A DNA stretch of 64,000 nt from JAGVSR01 sp963750715 (GCA_963750715.1 CAVVRP010000012.1:62001-126000); one strand, 5' to 3'. Shown: positions 36,366-45,657, counted from the first letter of the stretch. The notes: generated by a model not told the origin, from the sequence alone. A program made the numbers and translations.

Positions 36366-36662
36366 GGACGAAGCCGTCGAAAGCTTTGCGAGCATGTTTC
36401 AGGCCGGGTTCGCGGCCGAGCCCGAGCGCATCGAGAAGCGTCAGCGCGTCCGAGAAGCGCTCGTCGCAGACGGCGAAGCAGAGGAAGCGCGGGGCCGTCA
36501 GGACAACGAAAATCACCTATCAGCTGTTCGCCGGAACACCGAACACTTGCGGCGGCTTGGCCAAGCACATGTCCGACCGGCATGAGCTGTATCACCGCCG
36601 ACGTGGCGGAAGAAGCATTGATCATATTGGCGAAGGCCAAGAAGTTCACCGGAGGGGAATAA
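36358..36662 (+). pseudogene. RHH-like partner of ParA, frameshifted
   Basis: The first frame from 36358 gives an acidic N-terminus and RRNTEHLRRLGQAH, but stops at 36585. The other frame continues the same domain with TADVAEEALIILAKAKKFTGGE to the stop at 36662. Together they form an RHH-like fold of about 100 residues, broken near 36575 by a missing base. Position directly behind parA with overlapping start supports a ParB/ParG-like role. Confidence 0.5.
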
Positions 36663-36664
36663 CG

Positions 36665-37389
36665 ATGCGCTGGGTCTACATCGGGGCCGGGCTCCTGGCC
36701 CTTTCGGCGTCCTGCTACATGGCCGTGATGGCATCGGGCGGCATCCAATCGCCGAGCGCGCCGGGTTTGATCGCGATGGCGGTCGTACTGGGCGTGGGCG
36801 CGGCAGCGATCGGAACAGCGCTCGCGGGCGGTCACACGAGGGATCGCGATTGTGATCGGCCTCGGCATGTTGGCGGGTGAGGGCGGGGCGATGTTGCAGA
36901 CGGCGCAGCGCGTCACGGCGGCAGGGAGGCGATGCGCGCGCCGATCGCCGCTCTAGTGCTGAAGCGGCAGGCGGCGCTTGAGGACCTGGCGAAGGCCGAG
37001 ACGGCGAAGCCCACACCGGTTGATCACTCGCGCGTCGATGCGGCCGAGCGCGCCAAGTCTGAGGCTGAGAAAGCCGTTCGCGAAAAGTCGGCCGAGGCGG
37101 GGTGTCGGCAAGAATTGCCGTCTGCTGCTTGCAATCGGCGGTGGACGCGGCCCAGCGAGAAGTTAGAAGCGGCTCGCGCAGATATCGCCCGTCAAGACGC
37201 CGATCAGTCGACGACCATCGCTAAGCGGATTGAGGTTGCACGGCAGCGGTGGCAGCGCTACCGCCGCCGCAGAGCGCAACGCCCTGGCCGATTACACGGG
37301 CGTGCCCGAATGGCTGTTCGATGTGCTTGAGGCGCTGACATTATCGTTTGTCGATCAATCTGCCGGCGTCGGCACTGATCGCGCTGGGC
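36665..37389 (+). pseudogene. decayed membrane/coiled-coil protein of mobile-element type
   Basis: Beginning at the ATG at 36665 (GGAGGGG RBS) are two membrane segments (VYIGAGLLALSASCYMAVMA and GLIAMAVVLGVGAAAIGTAL). Other frames then supply IGLGMLAGEGGAMLQTAQRV, a charged coiled coil (LEDLAKAETAKP, AERAKSEAEKAVREKSAEAG, IARQDADQSTTIAKRIEVA), ERNALADYTGVPEWLFDVLE and a last hydrophobic piece INLPASALIALGLL. At least four frame changes are needed (about 36835, 37105, 37245, 37350). The 3' end abuts the convergent outer-membrane gene and may be truncated. Confidence 0.5.
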
Positions 37390-38252
37390 CTACTGCGTCG
37401 GGAAAAGGAAAGTCATCCCAAGTCGGCCGCCAAATCCGTGGGGACCGGTATCGGGAGAATCGGCCCAGTAGCGCACCCCAGCGGTGATACTAACTGGTTG
37501 CTGCTCGATCTTGACAATCTTGGCGACCATAAAGTTGAGCGGTGCCAACCATTCGCCAGTCTTCCCAGTCGTAGGTGCTTTCGCTCTGGAGCGTAAACGT
37601 CCACGCCTGCGGGGTCGTGTAAGCGACGAAGGGCTGCAGATACGTTTGATCAAAATCGGGACGGTCGACGTCGCCAGCAAACGACCAGATGTGGTTAGCG
37701 AGTATGCCGATCGGACCATCCGCTGCCCTGCCAGACGAGAACACCGGTAGGTCCTGCGCCCCATTTTCCCGCGCCGAGCAGCTCATCGGTCCCGGTCGGC
37801 AGCAGGAATATTGGTCCTGCTCCCACGGTGAAACCATTGAATGTCTTGCTTGGAGAAAAATAGAGACCTTCCGTCGTGTCGCGTAGACCGGACTGAGAAC
37901 CCGACCCTGGGAAAAGGCCAAACTGGTCGAACATTACGGGAAAGATGGTTCGCGAAATCACATGCCAATCGGCGTTAAGGTCGAAGGGTATAACAGGTTG
38001 GATGTTCACGAACCATTGTGAACCTCCTCTCTCGGTGCCGACTTCGCCGTTGTAGTTTCCGAGAAATGGCAAGCTGATAAGAGCGGCAAGCGGGTTTGCG
38101 AGTTCTTCGGCGAGTACTTCGTTGGCATCCTGTGCAACAGAGGTCCCTACGTCGCAAATGAGTGCGGCTATGGCGGCGCAAGCAGCGAGGGCGCGCTTCG
38201 AAGCAACGCTTGGTGCACGCCTCACCTGCAAGGACGAATTCGCTGCAGTCAT
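37390..38252 (-). pseudogene. outer-membrane transporter-like protein, two frameshifts
   Basis: Starting at 38252, a signal peptide (ALAACAAIAALICDVGTSVAQ) is followed by ELANPLAALISLPFLGNY, NIQPVIPFDLNADWHVISR and GAGPIFLLPTGTDELLGAG. The frame shifts near 37735 to NHIWSFAGDVDRPDFDQTYL and near 37565 to a C-terminus ending GGRLGMTFLFPTQ. The joined sequence matches the beta-barrel family often misnamed neuromedin U in Rhizobiales. It is last in the cargo operon and could export or import its substrate across the outer membrane. Confidence 0.65.
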
Positions 38253-38463
38253 CACCCGTCGCCTTTTTGCGTGGATACACTGTCGCCAACTCGCCAGGTC
38301 AGAAGCAAAATAGCACCGATCCAGAGCGAGCAGAAAGGTCAGCGCTGCAACACGCCAGCAACTAGTGAAGGTTATGACGTCGCAAAAAGGGAATGGTTTA
38401 CCAATTCGCTCCCGCGTTTCTCGCTCAAAGGCGAGTTCGTTCCTTATTCCGCACATTTTAGGG

Positions 38464-39300
38464 TCAACGACGGGCCAAGACACGAGCAAGCGGCATGAGA
38501 ATAATCAAGCCGAGTATCGCGACGACAATGACCATCACGACCACTCGGGGATCGCTAAAGCTCTGACTCGCCACCACGAGCGCGGCGGCGATGTTGCGCT
38601 GGGCAGTACCCAAGGCCAGCACCCGCCTCGTATCTTCTCCGGGGCCACCGAGCAACCAGCCAATGCCAAATCCTAAAACAATAAACAGAAAAGCGGCGAG
38701 GATGCCCCGCGTGCCGAAGACTTGCAGCACTTTGTCGATGTTGGCAGCCGTGATGAAGATTATCAGGAGGATGAGACTGACGTTAGAAACGCGGTCGAGT
38801 ATTGGCTTCACCCGTGCCGCCAATTCCTCATAGCGAGACTTTAGGGCAAGTCCGATCCCGAGCGGAAACAGCATGAGCAAGACGAGTGATTGTGCGATCT
38901 TCGCTGGATTGACCGCAACACCGGGGAGCAGCAGCGGCAGCACTATTGGCAAATAACCGACAGTGACCACCATCAGAAGCACCATTATGCCGACGCCAAA
39001 AGGAAGGTTGCCTTTGGCAACCTCTGCCAGCTTGGGCAGGAATGGAGCGCCTGCCGCGCATCCAAGGAGCAGCAACCCCACTCCCAATGCTTGATCGAGT
39101 CGCAATACCGTCGACAAGGCGAGCGCGCAGAGCGGCATCAGTACAAAATTGCTCAGAAGCGATAACGCGATCAGACGGGGATTCCGCAGCGGCTGAATGA
39201 TCTCAGAGACACTGAGCCCCGCGCCCATTGCGAGCATGCTTGAAATTACAAAGCTGAGCATCGCAATCGTCGATGCCTTGCTCAAAAGGTCTGCCAGCAT
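38464..39300 (-). CDS. BASS-family (bile acid:sodium symporter-like) transporter
   Basis: A 278-residue membrane protein with eight to nine helices. Family features are ALSLLSNFVLMPLCALALS, GLLLLGCAAGAPFLPKLAEV and the crossing region LGTAQRNIAAALVVASQSF. The BASS fold moves organic anions, for example pantoate, pyruvate or sulfonates, with sodium. The substrate here is unknown. It lies in the island cargo operon between the unknown 331-residue gene and an outer-membrane protein, suggesting a transport pair. Confidence 0.82.
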   Translation of the reverse strand: MLADLLSKASTIAMLSFVISSMLAMGAGLSVSEIIQPLRNPRLIALSLLSNFVLMPLCALALSTVLRLDQALGVGLLLLGCAAGAPFLPKLAEVAKGNLPFGVGIMVLLMVVTVGYLPIVLPLLLPGVAVNPAKIAQSLVLLMLFPLGIGLALKSRYEELAARVKPILDRVSNVSLILLIIFITAANIDKVLQVFGTRGILAAFLFIVLGFGIGWLLGGPGEDTRRVLALGTAQRNIAAALVVASQSFSDPRVVVMVIVVAILGLIILMPLARVLARR

Positions 39301-39404
39301 CTCTACCTCCCAGGCTCTCGCGCCTAGTCACGATTCCACCACGCCTGCGGCGAGGGAGGTGCGAGCGTCATTAAATGCAGATGATTCAATTCATCAGAGC
39401 GAGG

Positions 39405-40400
39405 TTACGCCAGAAGCTTATTAGACTGTCCGTGCCGCCGAAGAGCGTGGTGAAGTTTGTAGAATTCGACGAGCAAAATGTCTCCGGGCCGCCGATCGTT
39501 CGGCGGCATCCAGAGCAGGCAGTTGAACTCAGTGTTGCCGGCTGCAGTGAAAGGGTGGGGACGATCAGGATCAATAGGTTGGCGGGCCAGCACATGGATC
39601 GGTTCGCTGCTTTCGGTGATCTCATAGTGCGGCAAATGCGGGTGGAAATTGAATGTCGGCACGTTGGCAAGGAGACCGAGTTTGTCAATGTCTCGGAACG
39701 CCGTTATCGGCGCGATCTGCTGGGTGCCCTTGTCGAGGGCTGGCCGAAGCCCGTAGGTATTGTGTACCGGCACATCGAGCGCCCTCATCAACGAGCGGGT
39801 GTATTGCCCGAAGCGCTGCTGGCGTGGCACGAGCGCGTCGCCGTGATGAAGATATTCCATCTGCCGCTGATTGAGGTCGTCGGCGAAACCGACATCATGA
39901 TGTGGGGCGAGCAGTAGACATGTGCCTTCACGCTTGAGCCACTCACGAATGGCCTCAACCTCTTCCGGCGCAGCTTCTTGCTCCGAAAGAAGGTGATCAA
40001 GGCCAAACACCAAAAGCGTGTCGGTGTCGGCCAAAATCCGTTCGTCAATTGGCAGCTTATAGCCAGCTTGGTCGATGCGCTGGAACACAGCAGCTGGGTG
40101 GCCGGTTACTTCCGCGACGACGTCCTGAAAGCTAAGCGTTGAACGATGGAATAGCTCCAGCGTACCAGCGATTCCCTGGAGAAATTGCGCCGCACTGTAT
40201 TCCGGCGTCTCGTAGCTCGGCCACAGCACGTTACGGACTTCGGTCATTGTCGAGAATCGGTTTTCCATTGCAGCGGGATCGCGCTGCGCTTCCCACGGGT
40301 AACTCCAGGTCCAATAGATGCTCAAGCGGCGTTTGCCTGGCGTAAATTTGCGCTGAACGTGACCCTGATTGTAAGTACGGGCTGGCTGCATCGTGTTCAT
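39405..40400 (-). CDS. conserved-looking unknown protein in Dyp operon
   Basis: A 331-residue soluble protein without signal peptide. The central block DTLLVFGLDHLLSEQEAAPEEVEAIREWLKREG, read in parts, resembles the alpha/beta layer of glutamine-amidotransferase-like or ThuA-like domains, followed by LLLAPHHDVGFADD. Several His-rich stretches occur (FNFHPHLPHYEI, KLHHALRRHG). I do not recognise a named family. It starts 19 bases after the peroxidase stop, so it is almost surely cotranscribed with it. Confidence 0.65.
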   Translation of the reverse strand: MNTMQPARTYNQGHVQRKFTPGKRRLSIYWTWSYPWEAQRDPAAMENRFSTMTEVRNVLWPSYETPEYSAAQFLQGIAGTLELFHRSTLSFQDVVAEVTGHPAAVFQRIDQAGYKLPIDERILADTDTLLVFGLDHLLSEQEAAPEEVEAIREWLKREGTCLLLAPHHDVGFADDLNQRQMEYLHHGDALVPRQQRFGQYTRSLMRALDVPVHNTYGLRPALDKGTQQIAPITAFRDIDKLGLLANVPTFNFHPHLPHYEITESSEPIHVLARQPIDPDRPHPFTAAGNTEFNCLLWMPPNDRRPGDILLVEFYKLHHALRRHGQSNKLLA

Positions 40401-40419
40401 GGCAAACTCCTATCTCACG

Positions 40420-41746
40420 TCAGACCTGTGCATTAAGAGTCGAAAGATGTCGTAGGGCCGTAATGCCGGGGAGGAAGAAATAAGCGCCGCCCCTGACGGT
40501 CGTAAATGCCGGTAAGCCGGTGATCTTTTTTCGTATCGGGCGCTTGGGGATTTTGAATTCTAATGTGCCGTCATGGTTGCCAATGATTGGGTCTCGTTCG
40601 TTGCCGAGTTCGTGAAAGTTGCGGTCGTTTACCCAGACGTTCTGCGCAAATTCGTATTGCCGGATGAGGCTTGCACAGATGACGAAAGCTGCGATACCGC
40701 GCTCTGCACCGTCTTCTGGCGCGTCCTCGGGCAGATGAGGTCCGTAGGTTGCGCCGCGACGGATCATACGGCGGCGATTCATGTTCTCGGCAGTGTCGCG
40801 GGGATTCATGCGGCGTATGTGTGAGCCCAATGGGACCGCATATCCATGCGGATCCATCTGCTTGTAGTTGAAGTCATTGTTACGTTGCGGATCTAGACCT
40901 AGGGCTGGATCATCTTTGTCGGGCGCTAACGTGAGCGGCGCACCGCTGCGCCAACGGCCCATCAGCTTCGCGGCTATAAGTTCTTGTTCATCTGGCGTTT
41001 GGCCGTGCTGGCGTAGGAAGTCGCGAAACCTACCCACATGCTCCTGCATGCAGCGGTAAGCCATGAAGCTGCCGTTGCGGGACAGGATCTCGGGTTGCGG
41101 CATTGAAGAGACTTGGCCGCTTTCGTCGGGATAACCAAGAATGAATTCGCCCGGCTTCAGCGGAGCCCCGGAGCCGGGCGTAGGTACCTCACCAGAGCCT
41201 TCTATGACGGGCTGCGAGAGCCGGTCGCGGTAGCCAAAATGATCGTGAGCGTAGTCAATTGGCGGCGTCGCATCGAGGTCCAAGGTTGAAATCACCTCTA
41301 CGCCTTCGCACTGGGCGACGAGCTTGTCATGCTCGACTTGGCAGCGCTCGCGCTCGGTGGCGTCGCGGGCAAACAATATCACGATGGCGTGCAGGTCGGG
41401 TCGCGCAAGGCCGCCCACCCATTTATCCGGATGGTTTTCTCCGGTGTCGCCGATCACCTCCGCACGGGCGACCATTCCTTGCTTGAACTCCTCGGGGAAA
41501 GTTGACAGGGAATCTTCGTCCACGCCGAGTGCGCGCAGACCGTTCCAGGTGAAGGCAACCGTCACCCACGATTTATCCTGTTCAACTGAAGTCTGAATCG
41601 ATGCTGCCGACTGCACCTTTTCAGCGATCGCCGACAACCAGGCGCGTCCGCCTGTGGCGTTCGTGAAAGGAAAGAAATTCGTACCGCCCTGTGAGTGCAG
41701 GCACCCGCGTTAACAGGATATGTTGGATATCGCCAAGCTCAAGCAT
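40420..41746 (-). pseudogene. Dyp-type peroxidase, frameshifted near its N-terminus
   Basis: Heme peroxidase. From an ATG at 41746 the N-terminus MLELGDIQHILLTRVPALTG is typical of the family; after GRYEFLSF the frame shifts at about 41665 (one extra base) into TNATGGRAWLSAIAEKV and stays open to 40420. The heme-ligand and distal Arg block SHIRRMNPRDTAENMNRR is intact. The usual GxxDG motif reads FGYRDRLSQPVIEG, keeping Asp but with Arg for the final Gly. Restored length is about 441 residues. No Tat or Sec signal. Confidence 0.82.
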
Positions 41747-41765
41747 GGACGTGTCCGATGGCGCA

Positions 41766-42338
41766 TTACTGCATTTGGTCGAGCATGTTGGACAAAGCGG
41801 CCTTAACCTTCAGAGCCTTCTTGATTTCGTCGGCACTCACGAAGGGATATTCGCCGTATTCAAGGAAGCTCGGGCGTTGATGCTCGCGGACGAACTTAAT
41901 GAATGCCGAAGCATTCGTTTTCCAATCCTTCGGAAAGCCCTCGAGATTTTCGAACACGGTATTGAGACCAGACGCGGCAAAAATTCCAACTGCATCCTCG
42001 GTGTATTTGTCGAAGTCAGTGTCGAAGATGCCCATGTATTGGAAGTAGGTTTCTCCGTTGATGTCAAAGAGGTTCCATCTGAGATAGTGCAGCTTCAGTA
42101 CAGCCAGGACATCAGGCTGACTCGCCACGGCCTCTTGTATGTTTTTCGCGTACTCGTAGAAGGACGGCTCCCTGCCGGGAATGATCTTTGCGATGATTGA
42201 AAAGCCGTAGCACGCTGGCGTTTTGGGAAAAATCGGTCCGTACCTGCCTTGCTCGACCTTATCTTTGAAAAATCCTCCCTCAGGGATGGCCAAGGCTGCG
42301 GGCTTCGTCCAATCCCCGGAGTTTGAAGTATGGGACAT
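41766..42338 (-). CDS. unknown 190-residue protein upstream of Dyp peroxidase
   Basis: A soluble protein with no signal peptide. It has an alternating pattern (GFSIIAKIIPGREPSFYEYA, VLKLHYLRWNLFDINGETYF, YMGIFDTDFDKYTEDAV) that suggests a duplicated ferredoxin-like or dimeric alpha/beta-barrel fold, which is also the fold of the Dyp domain. The C-terminal helix is Lys/Ala-rich. Family not recognised. Its stop is 19 bases before the peroxidase start, so the two are probably functional partners. Confidence 0.65.
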   Translation of the reverse strand: MSHTSNSGDWTKPAALAIPEGGFFKDKVEQGRYGPIFPKTPACYGFSIIAKIIPGREPSFYEYAKNIQEAVASQPDVLAVLKLHYLRWNLFDINGETYFQYMGIFDTDFDKYTEDAVGIFAASGLNTVFENLEGFPKDWKTNASAFIKFVREHQRPSFLEYGEYPFVSADEIKKALKVKAALSNMLDQMQ

Positions 42339-42405
42339 GCTCCATTCCTTTTCTGTTTGAAGCTAAACACAGGAAGGCTCAGGTAGGCAAACCTCTGAAG
42401 TGCTC

Positions 42406-42807
42406 CTACGACGTGCGGCCCCACGCCTGGGCATCGATCTTCCACTCCGGACCATGCTTTGAAAATGTATAGGCGAGGGTGCCGGTCCGAACGACGGTTT
42501 GGCCCTTAATTGTTACCTCAAGAGTTCCCGCTACGACCGCGTAGGCAGAGGATCCCTCCACGTTCCAGAACCCCATCTTGTACGACAGGCGCTCGTGCGA
42601 AACCTCAAGGTTCTGACGCCACTTCTCGACGTCGGCAAGCCAATTGGCCGGAGCATTTGGGTTCAACCAGCGATAAGGTGCAATGCCGTCAATGATGATC
42701 GCGGTGTCCCCAAAAACATCGAGGAAAAGCTCAGTATTCTGGGTGTTGAACCCGTTGATGTGATTTTCGATAAGTGTCTCGATTTCGCTCGGTAGCTGGC
42801 TGGTCAC
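42406..42807 (-). CDS. NTF2/SnoaL-like domain protein
   Basis: A 133-residue single-domain protein with the cone-shaped NTF2 fold pattern: ETLIENHINGFNTQNTELFL for helix 1, VFGDTAIIIDG, and the strand series SYKMGFWNVEGSSAYAVVAG through GPEWKIDAQAWGR. Members are small enzymes or ligand-binding proteins. It lies in the same operon as the peroxidase. Substrate unknown. Confidence 0.8.
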   Translation of the reverse strand: MTSQLPSEIETLIENHINGFNTQNTELFLDVFGDTAIIIDGIAPYRWLNPNAPANWLADVEKWRQNLEVSHERLSYKMGFWNVEGSSAYAVVAGTLEVTIKGQTVVRTGTLAYTFSKHGPEWKIDAQAWGRTS

Positions 42808-43088
42808 GCGTTATTCTCCCATTCATGGGAAGGTTGCAATGGACATCTCTCGCGATTTACGGCCCGCAACATGAACATTGAGGCGTCGACCCGATGCGCC
42901 TTGACCACATCGGTGATTTCAGGAGCCTTGTTGCGACCCTTCAGCAAAAGGCCTAGCGCGTCAGTGTCGTCTAACATTGCAAACCAACGGCGATGGTCGC
43001 CGACGAGTCGCACCGCCAGAAGATCAAAGCAATTGCTCTCGCTTGAATTAATTGAGCGATCAGCCGCAGACCCAGACGTAGTAGCCAT
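42804..43088 (-). CDS. small hypothetical protein
   Basis: A 94-codon frame whose stop overlaps the next gene's start by four bases (ATGA). The middle (LLAVRLVGDHRRWFAMLDDTD, read in parts, and LLLKGRNKAPEITDVVKAHR) looks protein-like, but the first 10 codons overlap the end of the upstream gene. An internal ATG at 42977 may be the true start. Possibly a remnant. Confidence 0.3.
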   Translation of the reverse strand: MATTSGSAADRSINSSESNCFDLLAVRLVGDHRRWFAMLDDTDALGLLLKGRNKAPEITDVVKAHRVDASMFMLRAVNRERCPLQPSHEWENNA

Positions 43089-43543
43089 CGGGCGTTATGC
43101 GCCAGCACGAACCGACACCATAAGCCCACCAGCGACCATGCCAGTAGCGACGGCCATGACCATAGTAGACGCCGCCATAATAACGGCGACCGACGACCGC
43201 CCCGGCAACGGCGCCGCGATAAATACCACGACGAGCAACCCCGCGATAAACGCCACGGCGAGCGACGCCACGATAGACGCCACGACGAGCAACTCCGCGA
43301 TAGACGCCTCGGCGCGCGACGCCGCCACGATGGAAACCGCCGCCACCGCGGCCACGAAAACCACCGCCGCCACGACCACCGCGGCGTACGGGCTCCGCAA
43401 TGGACTTAGTCGCAGCGTCCGCCCAACCGTGCGGAATTGAAAACGGGCTGGCTTGAACAGCTTCGAATCATCGGAGGCGCGAGCAACGTGGCACTTACGG
43501 CGAAGGGCAACAATAGCTTGGGTATTCGATACGATGACAGCAT
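43060..43543 (-). pseudogene. secreted Gly/Arg-rich protein, frameshifted
   Basis: The ATG at 43543 begins a signal peptide (PKLLLPFAVSATLLAPP). After a one-base shift at about 43455-43470 the frame continues IPHGWADAATKSIAEPVRRG and then a repetitive region with four copies of an RGVYRGVAR-type unit. It ends with a Tyr/Trp-rich segment and the typical C-terminus GYYVWVCG. Related envelope proteins are common in Hyphomicrobiales; function unknown. The start is only 13 bases from the attR core. Confidence 0.6.
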
Positions 43544-43555
43544 GTGACACCCCTG

Positions 43556-43579
43556 TCGAATCATGTCGCCCCGACCAAT
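43556..43579 (+). repeat. attR: duplicated tRNA-Pro 3' end
   Basis: A perfect 24-bp copy of 34556-34579, here without the rest of a tRNA. It marks the right end of the island. Confidence 0.88.
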
Positions 43580-43645
43580 CTCGCCGTTCGCCGTGAACGG
43601 GACGGTGTTCAGGCCATAATCTCGGCAGGAGACGTTGTCTTTCCC

Positions 43646-43951
43646 ATGACAGCACGCATCTACAAGCCGGCGAAGACGGCCATGCAATCGGGTGAAGCAC
43701 GATGCAAGAACTGGGTGCTCGAGCACGAGCCGGCCGCGCCGCGCGAAATCGACCCCCTGATGGGCTGGACGAGTACGTCCGACACCGAAGGTCAGGTGCG
43801 GCTCGAGTTCGACACCAAGGAAGAGGCCATCGCTTTCGCTGAGCGCAGTGGTCTTGCGTACTCCGTGGTCGAGCCAAAGCCCAGAAAACGGATCCGCAAA
43901 TCCTACGCCGACAATTTCAAGTTTGGCCGCGTCGGCCGCTGGACGCATTAA
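43646..43951 (+). CDS. ETC complex I subunit (NDUFS4/18-kDa-like)
   Basis: Accessory subunit of NADH dehydrogenase found in alphaproteobacteria and mitochondria. The 101-residue protein has the family pattern ARIYKPAKTAMQSGEARCKNW, PLMGWTSTSDTEGQVRLEFD and the C-terminal NFKFGRVGRWTH. It often sits next to tRNA-Pro in related chromosomes, which agrees with the island having split the pair. No other nuo genes are nearby, as is usual for this gene. Confidence 0.92.
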   Translation: MTARIYKPAKTAMQSGEARCKNWVLEHEPAAPREIDPLMGWTSTSDTEGQVRLEFDTKEEAIAFAERSGLAYSVVEPKPRKRIRKSYADNFKFGRVGRWTH

Positions 43952-43959
43952 ACGTGCGT

Positions 43960-45385
43960 TTATTGGTGCAATCCGTCGGAGTGCCAGCCGACGACAACAA
44001 GCATCACGGAAAATCCTACGACGTAGGCGACGGCAATAGGCCAGCCGGCTGCAATCCAGCGCGAAACGGACTTCGCCTCCGGGTACATGTTGCTGAGTGC
44101 CACGCCCGCTGACGACCCGAACCAGAGCATCGAGCCGCCGAAACCAACGGCATAGGCGAGAAACCCCCAATCATAGCCGCCCTGGCGCAGCGCCAGCGCG
44201 GTGAGGGGTATGTTATCGAACACGGCCGAGACGAAGCCGAGCCCAAAGGCCGATTGCCACGATGCGGAGGGAAGCCGCTCGACCGGCATTAGCGACGCCG
44301 CGAGCACGAGGCACAGCAGGAACAGAGTGCCTTTGAATGCTTCTTGCATCACCGACCAGTCCGGCCGACGCAGCGGTGCGGTCGCCAGAATGGCCGCCCA
44401 GACGGCGATGCCGATAATGGGAACGCGCGTGAGAACCTCAGGATAGTAGAGGTTAGCGACGACATTCGCGGCGATAGCCGCGATCAGAATAACGAGCACG
44501 ATCGTGAGCCGGAGCCACTCGATCTGGATGCCGGGCTTTGGCTCCCTCTCGATCGGTTGATACATATGCTGGCGGCGTGAAGCCGGGATGCCGAACACCA
44601 GCAGCGCGACGACCGCTGCCACATAGGCTTCGACGACGAGCCAGCGGACTGACACCATGGATCCACATCATCGTCGTGGTGGTGTCGCCGACCACGCTGC
44701 CCGATCCGCCCCCATTGGAGGCCGCGACGATCGCCGCGAGATAGCCGATGTCGACCTTGCCCTTGAACACGTGTCGCGCGACGGCGCCGCCGATCAGAGC
44801 GGCTGCGATGTTGTCGAGAAAGCTCGATAGCACGAACACGAGGCACAGGAGGACGAAGCCGCCGGTCCAATTGCCGGGCAATACGGCCGGCATCAGGTCC
44901 GGCACCTTGCTGTCTTCGAAGTGGCGCGACAGAAGTGCAAATCCCATCAGCAGACAAAACAGGTTTCCGATCGTCACCCATTCGTTCGCGAGGTGTCCGC
45001 CAAGGCCCTGGAGGCCCGTCCCATGTGCGAAGCCGGTCAGCGTCAGCTTGTAGGCAATGATGGCGGCAAGCCCCGATGCGGCAACTGCCAGCACGTGATG
45101 ATGGAACACCGCCACGCCGGCGAGGGTTGCTGCGAACAACAGGAAGTCGACCGGTATGCCTCCAATGAGAATGGGCGCAACGGGGGTGCGTGCTTCACCG
45201 GCGAAGGCAGGTGTCACGTCCAGAATCAGCCAGAGAGCGGGCGCGAGCGCCGTAGCAAGGCATATCAGGCGCTTGGACCGATCGGGCAGCAGATTGGGCA
45301 CAGGACATCCCATAACGTCGCAGTCGGGATCGTGATACCCCATTTCATCAAGCATGGAGTGCGCTGTTCGCAGTCGCGATGACAC
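43960..45385 (-). pseudogene. nhaD: NhaD-type Na+/H+ antiporter, frameshifted
   Basis: Membrane antiporter of about 475 residues in two frames. The N-terminal half from GTG 45385 has GGIPVDFLLFAATLAGVAVF, SFLDNIAAALIGG and NGGGSGSVVGDTTTTMMWI. At about 44630-44641, within a CGACGACGA run, the frame shifts by one base. The C-terminal half continues VVEAYVAAVVALLVFG, FDNIPLTALALRQGGYDWGF and WFGSSAGVALSN. Both halves carry the family's discontinuous-helix motifs. It removes sodium in exchange for protons. Confidence 0.82.
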
Positions 45386-45526
45386 GGCACTCTAATGATC
45401 CTTGCGCGGCGGTGACATAAGGTCATCGGCGTGCCGATCTGTGATGAGCGAAGTCATCCGGATGATCGGAGATTTACGCATGGGCGGCTTGCCATGCTGC
45501 GCCCTCTCCCCTATCCCCTTGATAGG

Positions 45527-45600
45527 CTGGATCCCGTAGCTCAGTCGGATATAGCACCTGCCTTCTAAGGGGCGGCTCTGGAGCGAGTTCGGGCAGGTAC
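45527..45600 (+). pseudogene. degenerate tRNA-Arg-like sequence
   Basis: About 130 bases before the intact tRNA-Arg, this stretch shares CCCGTAGCTCAG, the D-loop GGATA, and CCTTCTAAG of the anticodon loop (TCT). The anticodon stem no longer pairs, the T arm is eroded to GAGTTCGGGC, and there is no proper 3' acceptor strand. It is most likely a decayed duplicate or remnant of an old attachment event. Confidence 0.55.
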
Positions 45601-45657
45601 TACATAAGGTTAGAGTTTTGACGCTAAGCTACGAACCGTGTAGCGAACCGTCTCGAC

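Larger units (their letters stand above)
34578..43579. mobile_element. genomic island integrated at tRNA-Pro
   Basis: The island is bounded by identical 24-bp copies of the tRNA-Pro 3' end spaced exactly 9000 bp apart. Outside it, DUF192-tRNA-Pro on the left and the complex I accessory subunit on the right would be adjacent if it were removed. The content is accessory: a ParA/RHH module, decayed mobile-element genes and a peroxidase-transporter cargo operon. No integrase or relaxase is recognisable, so the element is probably no longer self-mobile or was mobilised in trans. Confidence 0.85.

Noticed and set aside
42871..43440. Plus-strand frame rich in Ala/Thr (190 codons)
   Set aside because: It is antisense to the Gly/Arg-rich secreted protein, whose repeat codons create the open frame.
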